Origin: Nostoc linckia NIES-25
Lineage (GTDB): Bacteria; Cyanobacteriota; Cyanobacteriia; Cyanobacteriales; Nostocaceae
Assembly: GCF_002368035.1 (NCBI RefSeq)
Contig: NZ_AP018222.1
Location: 1,116,001 to 1,180,000, forward strand
DNA: 64,000 nucleotides
Direction: 5' to 3'
How positions within the stretch are numbered: position 1 is the stretch's first letter; every line of letters begins with the position of its first letter. The position numbers and the translations under genes are program-made. Below the pieces are notes generated by a model. It searched no databases. It was given only the letters and a program-made list of their open reading frames with translations, and was not told the DNA's origin. Positions 51,362-59,493 of the stretch are shown here, piece by piece.

Positions 51362-53371
51362 ATGAGCATTTCGACTTCTGTGCTGAGCGATCTCCTAAAG
51401 TCCCTACCGTACTTGCGGCCCCAGCTATATTTTAAGGCTTCACTAACGGCGCTCTCCCACGCGATGGAAGATCAAGTTTTGGCTGCGACTTTAGCTCAAC
51501 CCCTTATAATTGCTAGTTTTCAGCGAGAGCGATTCTACCGCCAAGAAGCTCATCGCTACCAGCGGCTTGCCTTGCGAAGTAATCAAATATACGTATTGTC
51601 TGCTCCGGAAACTGATTTCGCGAACAGTTCGGAACACTACGAAAAGGTAGCTTTTGAGCCAGAGGATGGTTTAAGTCAAGAGTGGCATCTGGTTGTGATT
51701 GGCGACAGCTACGCGACTTGTTTGGTTTGCCGGGAAAACCTCGGTTCTATTGCCAAAAACAAGGAACTACCAGAGCAAAGCCCCAGTCTGGATATGGATA
51801 CAGCGCGGAGATTTGAGGGGATTTGGACATCCGAAAGGGGAGTTAGCCTCAAAGCTGCCGACTTGTTGTTAGAGAGGATTTTGGTTTACAGACCAGAACT
51901 GGCAAGCAAAATTGAGCGGGCGCGTCAGAGGTTTGGCATTGGGCTGACGAGAACCTACTTTGGAGCAGAACAGATCAGCGAATATGCTTGTGACATTGAC
52001 ACCGATCCTTTTGTGCAACGCTTGGTGACTTACTTGCAAGCTAGTCAGTACAAATTGCATAAAGCTTATCGTTCAATTACAGCCCAAGCACGAAAAGAAC
52101 GATTAGTCAATACAATTAGTACTGCCATTCGGCGATCGCTCGATCCTCACGAAGTTCTCCAGATAGCAGCACAAGAATTAGGACAACACCTCAATGCTTG
52201 TCGCTGTCTGATTTACCGCGCTCAAGCTGGGGATAGGCAAGCGATCATTGAACATGAATTTTTGACTGCTGGTGTTTTATCTGTTCGCGGACAAACCTGG
52301 GAATTAGAGAAAAATCCCCTATTTCGGGACATCATCCAACAAGACGAAGGCGTTTGTATCAGCGATACACTCAGCGATCCTCGCGTTACAAATTCGGCGG
52401 GGCTTTCCTTGATTGCCAAAAAGTTTGCCATTCGTTCTTGGCTGATGGAACCAGTATTTTATCAAGGACGATTATTAGGCATTGTGGAATTACACTACTG
52501 CCAGATGCCACCCCACGAGTGCCAACCAGGGGAATTGGATTTAGTCAAAGCGATCGCCACCCAAGTGGGAGCAGCTCTCATCCAAGCCGAAGCCTACGCC
52601 AACCTAGAAGAACTCAACCAGCAGCTAGAAGCCCTAGACCGTACCCGCAGCAACCTCATAGCTATTACCGGACACGAACTGCGTACCCCCCTATCCACCA
52701 TTCAAGTGTGCTTAGAAAGTCTGGCTAGCGAACCAGATATGCCCTTGGAATTACAACAGGTGATGCTCAATACTGCTCTGGCTGACTCAGAACGAATGCG
52801 GAAACTCGTGCAAGATTTCCTCACACTTTCCAACTTAGAAAGCGGTCGCGTGGAATGGCATCCAGAATCCCTGACTTTACAAGAGTGTGTAGATTTAGCA
52901 CTCAGCCGCCTTCGTACCCGCTCCTCAACAGAAAAGCCCCCTCAAATTCAAACTCAAATTCCTGAAAACTTACCTTTGGTCAGAGCTGATGGTGACTGGC
53001 TGGTAGAAGTACTAGCAAAACTCATAGACAACGCTTGTAAATTTACGCCAGCCCAAGGAGAAATTACCATTAACGCGATTCGCAACAGCCGTCAAATGGT
53101 CGAGGTTACAGTAGCTGACACAGGACGCGGCATTGAACCGAATCGTTTAGAAATCGTTTTTGACCGTTTCTATCAAGAAGAAGGAGCGCTCCGACGCACC
53201 ACCGGCGGAACTGGACTTGGTTTAGCAATTTGTCGCCAAATTGTCAATGGCTGGGGTGGAGAAATTTGGGCTAAATCAGCCGGCAAAGACCAGGGAAGTG
53301 AGTTTCACTTCACCATTCCAATTGTTCAGAGTAGCCAAGAGGAAAAGCGGGCGAAAGTCAAGACTAAATAG
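51362..53371 (+). CDS. DICT-GAF sensor histidine kinase
   Basis: A 669-residue cytoplasmic kinase. Residues 1-230 form a DICT domain (SLPYLRPQLYFKASLTALSH, LVVIGDSYATCLVCRENLG, RFEGIWTSERGV), which is common in cyanobacterial signal proteins. A GAF domain follows (about 250-410). HisKA has the phospho-acceptor in LIAITGHELRTPLSTIQ and HATPase the LIDNACKFTP, ADTGRGIE and GGTGLGLAI boxes. No cognate response regulator is adjacent. The signal is unknown. It runs on the same strand as psaD but is separated by repeats. Confidence 0.88.
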   Translation: MSISTSVLSDLLKSLPYLRPQLYFKASLTALSHAMEDQVLAATLAQPLIIASFQRERFYRQEAHRYQRLALRSNQIYVLSAPETDFANSSEHYEKVAFEPEDGLSQEWHLVVIGDSYATCLVCRENLGSIAKNKELPEQSPSLDMDTARRFEGIWTSERGVSLKAADLLLERILVYRPELASKIERARQRFGIGLTRTYFGAEQISEYACDIDTDPFVQRLVTYLQASQYKLHKAYRSITAQARKERLVNTISTAIRRSLDPHEVLQIAAQELGQHLNACRCLIYRAQAGDRQAIIEHEFLTAGVLSVRGQTWELEKNPLFRDIIQQDEGVCISDTLSDPRVTNSAGLSLIAKKFAIRSWLMEPVFYQGRLLGIVELHYCQMPPHECQPGELDLVKAIATQVGAALIQAEAYANLEELNQQLEALDRTRSNLIAITGHELRTPLSTIQVCLESLASEPDMPLELQQVMLNTALADSERMRKLVQDFLTLSNLESGRVEWHPESLTLQECVDLALSRLRTRSSTEKPPQIQTQIPENLPLVRADGDWLVEVLAKLIDNACKFTPAQGEITINAIRNSRQMVEVTVADTGRGIEPNRLEIVFDRFYQEEGALRRTTGGTGLGLAICRQIVNGWGGEIWAKSAGKDQGSEFHFTIPIVQSSQEEKRAKVKTK

Positions 53372-53401
53372 GTATGGGGAGACGTGGGGACGCGGGGACT
53401 G

Positions 53402-53480
53402 GTGACTAGGGGAAAAGGGCAAAGGGCAAGGGGCAAAGGTAAGATCCCCCCTTTTCCCTTTAACCTTTTCCCTTTTCCCT
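53402..53480. repeat. Variant of interspersed repeat family A
   Basis: Purine-rich GGGGAAAAGGGCAAAGGGC and later CCCTTTAACCTTTTCCC with a short centre. It lies between the kinase gene and psaD and could form a terminator-like hairpin. Confidence 0.5.
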
Positions 53481-53590
53481 ACCCGAAGGGTTTTGACCAA
53501 TCACTAAAAACTGTTACAGTCTATGACGCGATCGCAATACGATCCTTATTACGATGTTAGTATGCCCTAAAAACGTTGAGAGAACACTTT

Positions 53591-54013
53591 ATGGCTGAAA
53601 CACTCTCTGGACAAACGCCACGATTTGCTGGCAACACTGGCGGCTTGCTTTCTAAAGCAGAAGTGGAAGAAAAGTACGCTATCACCTGGACTAGCCCGAA
53701 AGACCAAGTATTTGAATTGCCTACAGGTGGTGCTGCCACTATGGTCAAAGGCGAAAACCTGCTGTACTTGGCCCGGAAAGAACAAGGTATTGCTTTAGGT
53801 GGTCAACTTCGGAAATTCAAGATTACAGACTACAGAATTTACCGGATTTTAGCCAACGGAGAAACTACTGCAATTCACCCAGCTGATGGTGTCTTCCCCG
53901 AAAAAGTGAATGAAGGCCGTGAAAAAGTACGTTTCCTCCCACGCCGTATTGGACAAAACCCCAATCCAGCACAACTCAAGTTCAGTGGTACAGCTACCTA
54001 CGATGCGGACTAG
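53591..54013 (+). CDS. psaD: Photosystem I reaction centre subunit II
   Basis: A 140-residue stromal-side protein that docks ferredoxin on photosystem I. MAETLSGQTPRFAGNTGGLL, KYAITWTSPKDQVFELPTGG and REKVRFLPRRIGQNPNP match PsaD throughout. ATG 53591 is the standard start; a TTG at 53576 would add five residues. Highly conserved housekeeping gene, here a single-gene unit flanked by repeats. Confidence 0.97.
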   Translation: MAETLSGQTPRFAGNTGGLLSKAEVEEKYAITWTSPKDQVFELPTGGAATMVKGENLLYLARKEQGIALGGQLRKFKITDYRIYRILANGETTAIHPADGVFPEKVNEGREKVRFLPRRIGQNPNPAQLKFSGTATYDAD

Positions 54014-54207
54014 TTACTGCTGGGAAATGGGAACTGGAAACTAGGAACTAGGGACTAGGGAGATAGACAGGCAGGGAGCAGGGAGCAGGGAGCAGGGGAG
54101 AAGAGTTTTTCCCCTCTGCCCCCTTCCCCCTGCTCCCCTGCCTCTTCTCCATGCCCCATACCCGATGCCCAGTCCCCAGTCCCCAATCCCTAATCCCCAA
54201 ACTATTT

Positions 54208-55773
54208 ATGGTATTCCCCGATTTTTCTGAATTTTCACAGCTAGCTGTACAAGGCAACTTCGTTCCGGTATACCAGGAATGGGTGGCAGACTTGGATACG
54301 CCAGTATCTGCTTGGTATAAAGTCTGTGCAGGTCAGCCCTATAGCTTTTTGTTGGAATCCATAGAAGGTGGAGAAAAACTGGGGCGCTATAGCTTAGTGG
54401 GTTGCGATCCGTTGTGGGTTTTGGAAGCAAGAGGCGATCGCACAACTCAAATCAACCGCGATGGCTCCCAGGTAGTTTTTGCAGGCGACCCTTTTACAGC
54501 TTTAGCTCAATGTCTAGAACCTTATCACCCAGTTAAATTGCCACAGCTACCCCCAGGAATTGGTGGTTTATTTGGGTTTTGGGGCTATGAATTGATTCGC
54601 TGGATTGAACCGCGCGTACCAATTCATCCACCAGATGAGCGAAATATTCCCGATGGATTGTGGATGCAGGTAGACCACCTGTTGATTTTTGACCAGGTGA
54701 AGCGGAAAATTTGGGCAGTCGCCTATGCTGATTTACGCAATGTAGAGACTTTAGATGAAACGTCTTTACAGGCAGCATATCAAAAAGCTTGCGATCGCGT
54801 TAACCAAATGCTCGAAAAGTTATCTCTCCCCTTATCGCCAGAAAAAACTCGGCTGGAATGGAAGCCACCGGGAAGCAGAGGGGCAGGGGAGCATACTTCG
54901 GCTGCGCTCAGTAACCAGGGGAGCGGGGGAGCAGAGGGGTATCAGAGTAACTTTACTCGCCCTGATTTTTGTGCAAGCGTCCAAAAAGCAAAAGAATATA
55001 TTAAAGCTGGTGACATTTTCCAAGTAGTTATTTCCCAGCGATTATCAACAACATACACGGGTGACCCGTTTGCTCTTTATCGTTCTTTACGTCAAATAAA
55101 TCCTTCGCCTTACATGGCTTATTTTCACTTCCAAGATTGGCAAATCATCGGTTCCAGTCCAGAAGTGATGGTGAAAGCAGAAACCGATCCAAATGGTGGA
55201 GCGATCGCAACTCTACGTCCAATTGCAGGAACGCGTCCGCGGGGCAAAACCACCCAGGAAGATACATCTTTTGCTGAGGATTTATTGCAAGATCCTAAGG
55301 AAATTGCCGAACATGTAATGCTTGTTGATTTAGGGCGAAATGATTTAGGACGTGTTTGCCAAAGTGGTAGCGTCAAAGTTGATGAATTAATGGTAGTTGA
55401 ACGCTACTCCCATGTAATGCACATTGTCAGCAATGTTGTGGGTAAATTAGCAGACGATAAAACAGCATGGGATTTGCTCAAAGCCTGTTTCCCAGCAGGT
55501 ACAGTCAGCGGCGCACCCAAGATTAGAGCAATGGAAATTATCCACGAATTAGAGCCTAGTCGTCGCGGTGTTTACTCTGGCGTTTACGGATATTATGATT
55601 TTGAAGGACAATTAAATAGTGCTATAGCAATTCGCACAATGGTCGTCCATAATAACACGGTCACCGTGCAAGCTGGTGCTGGTTTGGTCGCTGATTCCGA
55701 ACCTGAGAAAGAATACGAAGAAACGCTCAATAAAGCTAGAGGTTTATTAGAAGCGATTCGTTGTTTGCGTTAA
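54208..55773 (+). CDS. trpE: Anthranilate synthase component I
   Basis: A 521-residue enzyme for the first step of tryptophan synthesis, turning chorismate into anthranilate with TrpG. The N-terminal half has VSAWYKVCAGQPYSFLLES and the C-terminal chorismate-binding half has IAGTRPRGKT, EHVMLVDLGRNDLGRV, SGAPKIRAMEIIHELE and VQAGAGLVADSEPEKEYEE. ATG 54208 is right; a start at 54151 lies in repeat sequence. Residues about 220-246 are repeat-like (GSRGAGEHTSAALSNQGSGG), encoded by GCAGAGGGGCAGGGG-type DNA, an in-frame insertion between the two domains. TrpG is not adjacent. Confidence 0.94.
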   Translation: MVFPDFSEFSQLAVQGNFVPVYQEWVADLDTPVSAWYKVCAGQPYSFLLESIEGGEKLGRYSLVGCDPLWVLEARGDRTTQINRDGSQVVFAGDPFTALAQCLEPYHPVKLPQLPPGIGGLFGFWGYELIRWIEPRVPIHPPDERNIPDGLWMQVDHLLIFDQVKRKIWAVAYADLRNVETLDETSLQAAYQKACDRVNQMLEKLSLPLSPEKTRLEWKPPGSRGAGEHTSAALSNQGSGGAEGYQSNFTRPDFCASVQKAKEYIKAGDIFQVVISQRLSTTYTGDPFALYRSLRQINPSPYMAYFHFQDWQIIGSSPEVMVKAETDPNGGAIATLRPIAGTRPRGKTTQEDTSFAEDLLQDPKEIAEHVMLVDLGRNDLGRVCQSGSVKVDELMVVERYSHVMHIVSNVVGKLADDKTAWDLLKACFPAGTVSGAPKIRAMEIIHELEPSRRGVYSGVYGYYDFEGQLNSAIAIRTMVVHNNTVTVQAGAGLVADSEPEKEYEETLNKARGLLEAIRCLR

Positions 55774-55796
55774 ATTTGGGCATTGGGCATTGGGCA

Positions 55797-55875
55797 GGCG
55801 AAAAGGAATAAATTTAATCTTTTCCCTTTTCCCCGGTTGGTGAGCTTGTCGAACCATACCCCTTTCCCTTTCCCC
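55797..55875. repeat. Interspersed repeat family A copy
   Basis: GGAATAAATTTAATC, then GGTTGGTGAGCTTGTCGAACC, as at 2581-2690. It follows trpE by 24 bases and could act as a terminator. Confidence 0.6.
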
Positions 55876-55911
55876 TTGTCCTCTTCCTATGCCCCATGCC
55901 CCACTCCCCAC

Positions 55912-56166
55912 TTATTCATGAATAGCACACTGATTTATATTGGTTGATTGTAAAATTGAACTTGATATCAACACAGTAATTGTTCTATTAGCTGTATGAG
56001 AATCAAGTCCCGACTTTAAAAGTTGATATATTAATATTCTTCTATTTTGAATTACATAAGTTTTACTTTGAACAGCAAGGTATTTAGCAACAATCTCTGC
56101 TACTTCTAAACCTACATATCCACAATAGCGGGATAAATTGGGAAGATTTATAAATCCAATTAACAT
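55912..56166 (-). CDS. Hypothetical small protein, doubtful
   Basis: An 84-residue reading frame, NLPNLSRYCGYVGLEVAEIV at the start, mostly helical with no domain recognised. It could be a fragment of a larger protein, as the composition is protein-like. I see no strong Shine-Dalgarno. Kept with low confidence. Confidence 0.3.
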   Translation of the reverse strand: MLIGFINLPNLSRYCGYVGLEVAEIVAKYLAVQSKTYVIQNRRILIYQLLKSGLDSHTANRTITVLISSSILQSTNINQCAIHE

Positions 56167-56363
56167 TAATTTTTTTCCGAAAGTAAGATAAATTTTGGCA
56201 TATATTCAATATATAAAGAAGTCTGAATATGAAAATCCAAGACTTCAGTTGAATTTGCTACAGACAATAAGCCAACAAACTTGTTCGTGCTGACTGGCTG
56301 AAGTAAATCGGCCATATCATTCCAGTTCTTCCAGCAGCAATTAAGAGGTTAGTGAAAAACTAA

Positions 56364-56461
56364 TACCAATTTGAAAAAAGAATGCGACAGATGGGTAGGG
56401 GCACAACAATGTTGTGCCCTTACAGATAATTTATGTGTCGCAAACATTATTTGAATTGGTA
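56364..56461. repeat. 98-bp TACCAATT MITE, intact copy
   Basis: TACCAATTTG and GAATTGGTA are inverted ends. The centre (56395-56423) is a hairpin with arm GTAGGGGCACAACA around one A. Its reverse complement matches the interrupted copy at 43969-44270, giving the pre-insertion state of that site. Confidence 0.85.
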
Positions 56462-56948
56462 TAACCTCAGTCAATTTGTTGTGCCAGACATTTATCGTCT
56501 TGAGTAGCAGTGAAAAATAATAGCATGGCCTGATTGAAATTAATGGACTCAAAGTTGCTGAAAGTATGCCTATAACTTTTTGCTGGGTAATCAAAATCTG
56601 TTTTCCTAGTTATGCCTCTAAGTGGTTATATTCGTCAATTGAGGAAAATTCGGAAATTTAAAGTGTATTTAAAGGCTTATTGGCTATACAACTGCACCAT
56701 ATCAGGTAAAAACTTGCAGTGTTATGAATCAGGCAATACCAATCATCGCCAAATGCTTGTTGAGTTTTTCAGCATATTCCGTAAACCCAGGCTGTGGAAT
56801 TTCATCACAAAACTTTCGGCTCAACAATACCATAAATCACTTGAGTTAACAGGGAAAATACCAAACCTTTCCCCTTTCCCCTTTCCCCCTTTTCCCGACT
56901 TCTGCAAGAAGTCTATTGTTAGAGACTTACATATGGTCTCGATAAGCG

Positions 56949-57008
56949 TGAAGTACAAGGTAGGGGCGCAAAGCTTTGCGCCCCTACAAATTTCTGTACC
57001 TCATTTGC
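56949..57008. repeat. Hairpin repeat related to 23591-23721
   Basis: Contains the perfect 28-bp palindrome at 56960-56987 with arm GTAGGGGCGCAAAG. Flanked by TGAAGTAC on the left and GTACCTCATTTGC on the right, as in the element at 23591-23721. Confidence 0.75.
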
Positions 57009-57378
57009 TTGGTAACCGCTATATAGGAGGCGATTCTTAACATTGTGCCTAATTTACTTAAGTAAAACTTATTGTTTACATAAATAAAACTTGTTAACAC
57101 TTAACTGAGAAAGTATTGCTTATTTGTAACGAGATTGTTATATTTCTTTACATAAAGACATGAAAGTCAAAAAAAGCCTAAAACTTGAGCAACACCTTCT
57201 CAATTGGTGTTCAAATCCAAGTATCTAAGGCAACAGAAGTAATTGCTGTACCTTCGGTAGAGCGATCGCAACTGTAACCGTTTAGTCGTTAATGTTGAGC
57301 ATCTTTGCTAGCAGCTCAAGGCATTTCCCTTGTTTGCACATTTGATAGAACTGTAATTTTCTTTTTGGAATTTCTGCT

Positions 57379-58341
57379 ATGTCTTTTACCCTCCAGTCGG
57401 CTCAAAGTATTTTTCCCGGCACCCTAATTGCTGACATTGTTCCATCTACCATTGAATCTTTTAATCAGCTCAACGCTGAAGATCAACTAGCATTACTTTG
57501 GTTTGCATACACCGAAATGGGTAAAACAATTACGGTTGCTGCTCCCGGTGCTGCAAACATGATCCTCGCTCAAGGGCTTTTGGAACAAATTAAGCAGATG
57601 CCTTTTGATGTTCAGACCCAAGTGATGTACGATTTGGCTAACCGTGCTGATACTCCCATCTGCCGTTCCTATGCATCCTTCACCGTAAACATCAAATTGG
57701 GTTTCTGGTATCAGTTAGGAGAATGGATGGCTCAGGGAATTGTCGCCCCAATACCACAGGGTTACAAGCTTTCTTCTAAAGCTGCTCAAGTGCTGCAAGC
57801 AATCCGAACTGCGGATGCAGGTCAACAAATCACCATCCTACGCAACGCCGTAGTCAGTATGGGATTCGATCCGAACGCTCCTGGTAGTTACAAAAAAGTC
57901 TCAGTACCTGTGGCTCCTCCCATTGCACAAGCATTTCGGACTAAGGTCACCATCGAGGGCATCGATAATGCTACCGTGCTTGGCTATATCAACAACATGA
58001 ATGCCAATGACTTTGACGCTGCGGTTGCTCTGTTTGACTCCGAAGGTGCCTTGCAACCTCCCTTTGAAAGACCAATTATCGGTCAGGAGGCAATCCGCAA
58101 CTATATGCGTGAAGAATGCCAAGGATTGAAGATGATGCCAGAACGGGGTATATCTGAGCCAGTAGAAGATGGCTATACCCAAGTTAAAGTCACCGGCAAA
58201 GTTCAAACCCCCTGGTTCGGTGCGAGTGTAGGGATGAACATTGCATGGCGGTTTTTGCTAGATCCGCAAGGCAAAATATTCTTTGTAGCGATTGACTTGC
58301 TAGCTTCTCCTAAAGAACTCCTGAACTTAGTACGTAAATAG
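57379..58341 (+). CDS. ocp: Orange carotenoid protein
   Basis: A 320-residue photoprotective protein that binds a ketocarotenoid and quenches phycobilisomes under strong blue-green light. The N-terminal all-helical domain has DQLALLWFAYTEMGKTI (carotenoid-contacting Tyr44), NIKLGFWYQLGEW (Trp110) and TILRNAVVSMGF (Arg155). The C-terminal NTF2-like domain has Tyr201 in TVLGYINNMN and the Trp in GMNIAWRFLL. Trp101 is replaced by Phe (YASFTVNIK). Full length. No fluorescence recovery protein gene (frp) is nearby, as is seen for some OCP clades. Clade assignment needs phylogeny. Confidence 0.94.
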   Translation: MSFTLQSAQSIFPGTLIADIVPSTIESFNQLNAEDQLALLWFAYTEMGKTITVAAPGAANMILAQGLLEQIKQMPFDVQTQVMYDLANRADTPICRSYASFTVNIKLGFWYQLGEWMAQGIVAPIPQGYKLSSKAAQVLQAIRTADAGQQITILRNAVVSMGFDPNAPGSYKKVSVPVAPPIAQAFRTKVTIEGIDNATVLGYINNMNANDFDAAVALFDSEGALQPPFERPIIGQEAIRNYMREECQGLKMMPERGISEPVEDGYTQVKVTGKVQTPWFGASVGMNIAWRFLLDPQGKIFFVAIDLLASPKELLNLVRK

Positions 58342-58368
58342 AGTACTAACTTAGTCGTTGCTGCATAG

Positions 58369-58416
58369 GGTGGGCACTGCTTAAAACATAAAGGCAAAAG
58401 GTAAACAGTGCCCACC
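58369..58416. terminator. Hairpin after ocp, candidate terminator
   Basis: GGTGGGCACTG (58369-58379) pairs with CAGTGCCCACC (58406-58416), 28 bases after the ocp stop. The loop is 26 bases and there is no clear T-tract, so it could also be a repeat. The rest of 58342-58810 shows nothing recognisable. Confidence 0.45.
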
Positions 58417-58810
58417 TTAAAAAATTTGCTGCGATCGCTTTTGAAAGTCATCTCTTTTTAATCTAGGTTTAGACTTTTGAAAAGTCTCGTTAAGATAACA
58501 ACTTTGAATCAATAGTATTTTTTGAAATTCCACACAACGGTTTTTTAATTAACACATTTAATCCAAAATTTAGCTCGAAAAAAGGAGTAGTAATGCTTAG
58601 AGACAAAATTAATCGCATCAGTAGGAAGGTAGGAGAGGAAACCTTTTCTAGGTAAAGCTTTCTGGGGAAGATTTGAGTTGGCGATCGCCGACTCCGCTGA
58701 ACGCACTGTTGCTGGAAACAAGCGCTGGTGACTTTCCACAAAATCCAAAATTGTTTTGAGATATATTTCCAGCAATATATCGATTGGATACTCTAATTTT
58801 CAGGTGAGAA

Positions 58811-59455
58811 ATGCAGACTTGGAAGGCAAATTGTATGGATGCCGATCGAATACTCAAACGCTATTGTGCAGGAGAAAGAAATTTTACTCAAGTAAGCTTG
58901 CACTTGGCAAACCTCAGCGAGATGTGTTTAGCCGGAATCAATTTAGATAAAGCTAACTTGACCAACGCTAGTTTATCTCATGCTAACCTGCGCGGAGCAA
59001 ATTTGATTGAAGCAAATTTGACTGCTGCGGCTCTGTGGAGAACCGATCTGAGTGGAGCGAATCTCATCTGGGCAAACCTCAAGGCTGCTAATTTGATCCG
59101 AGCAACTCTTCGCAAAGCAGACTTGCACAAAGCAAACCTTGTAAAAGCAGATTTACGTCTAGCAGATTTGCGCGATGCAGACCTCAGTGGTGCAAACTTA
59201 GCTGGAGCAGACTTGCGCTATGCCAACCTTAGTGGCGCCTTTTTAGCTAAGGCAAATCTCAGTAGCGCCAACCTGACTGGAGCAAACTTAAGCAACACAG
59301 ACCTGAGTTATGCCAATCTCACCAAAGCGATGTTGTTTAAAACCGATTTGAGTTACGTTGATTTCACCGAGGTAAACCTGACTGAGGTCGATTTTCATCA
59401 CTGCATCCTCAAGGAAGCTATTTTGCCGGAACCGAGTTTGATTAAAACGAGTTAA
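58811..59455 (+). CDS. Pentapeptide repeat protein
   Basis: A 214-residue protein that is nearly all pentapeptide repeats, A(D/N)LxX, for example LRGANLIEANLTAAALW and ADLRDADLSGANLAGADLRY, forming a right-handed beta-helix. About 27 coils are visible after a short N-terminal segment (MDADRILKRYCAGERNF). ATG 58811 has AGGTGA upstream; ATG 58835 is possible. Function varies widely in this family and cannot be assigned. Between ocp and the Argonaute operon on the other strand. Confidence 0.88.
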   Translation: MQTWKANCMDADRILKRYCAGERNFTQVSLHLANLSEMCLAGINLDKANLTNASLSHANLRGANLIEANLTAAALWRTDLSGANLIWANLKAANLIRATLRKADLHKANLVKADLRLADLRDADLSGANLAGADLRYANLSGAFLAKANLSSANLTGANLSNTDLSYANLTKAMLFKTDLSYVDFTEVNLTEVDFHHCILKEAILPEPSLIKTS

Positions 59456-59493
59456 TCGCGGCAATTTTAGATTTTAAGTTGCATACTATTATT

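Larger units (their letters stand above)
55774..57378. other. 1.6-kb mostly non-coding stretch rich in repeats
   Basis: Holds a family A repeat (55797-55875), a doubtful small gene (55912-56166), the intact TACCAATT MITE (56364-56461), an inverted family B repeat (56848-56916) and a hairpin unit (56949-57008). The final 300 bases before the orange carotenoid protein gene show no clear motif. Confidence 0.6.

Noticed and set aside
56612..57040. 142-codon plus-strand frame
   Set aside because: Its second half runs through a family B repeat and a hairpin repeat; no protein family features.
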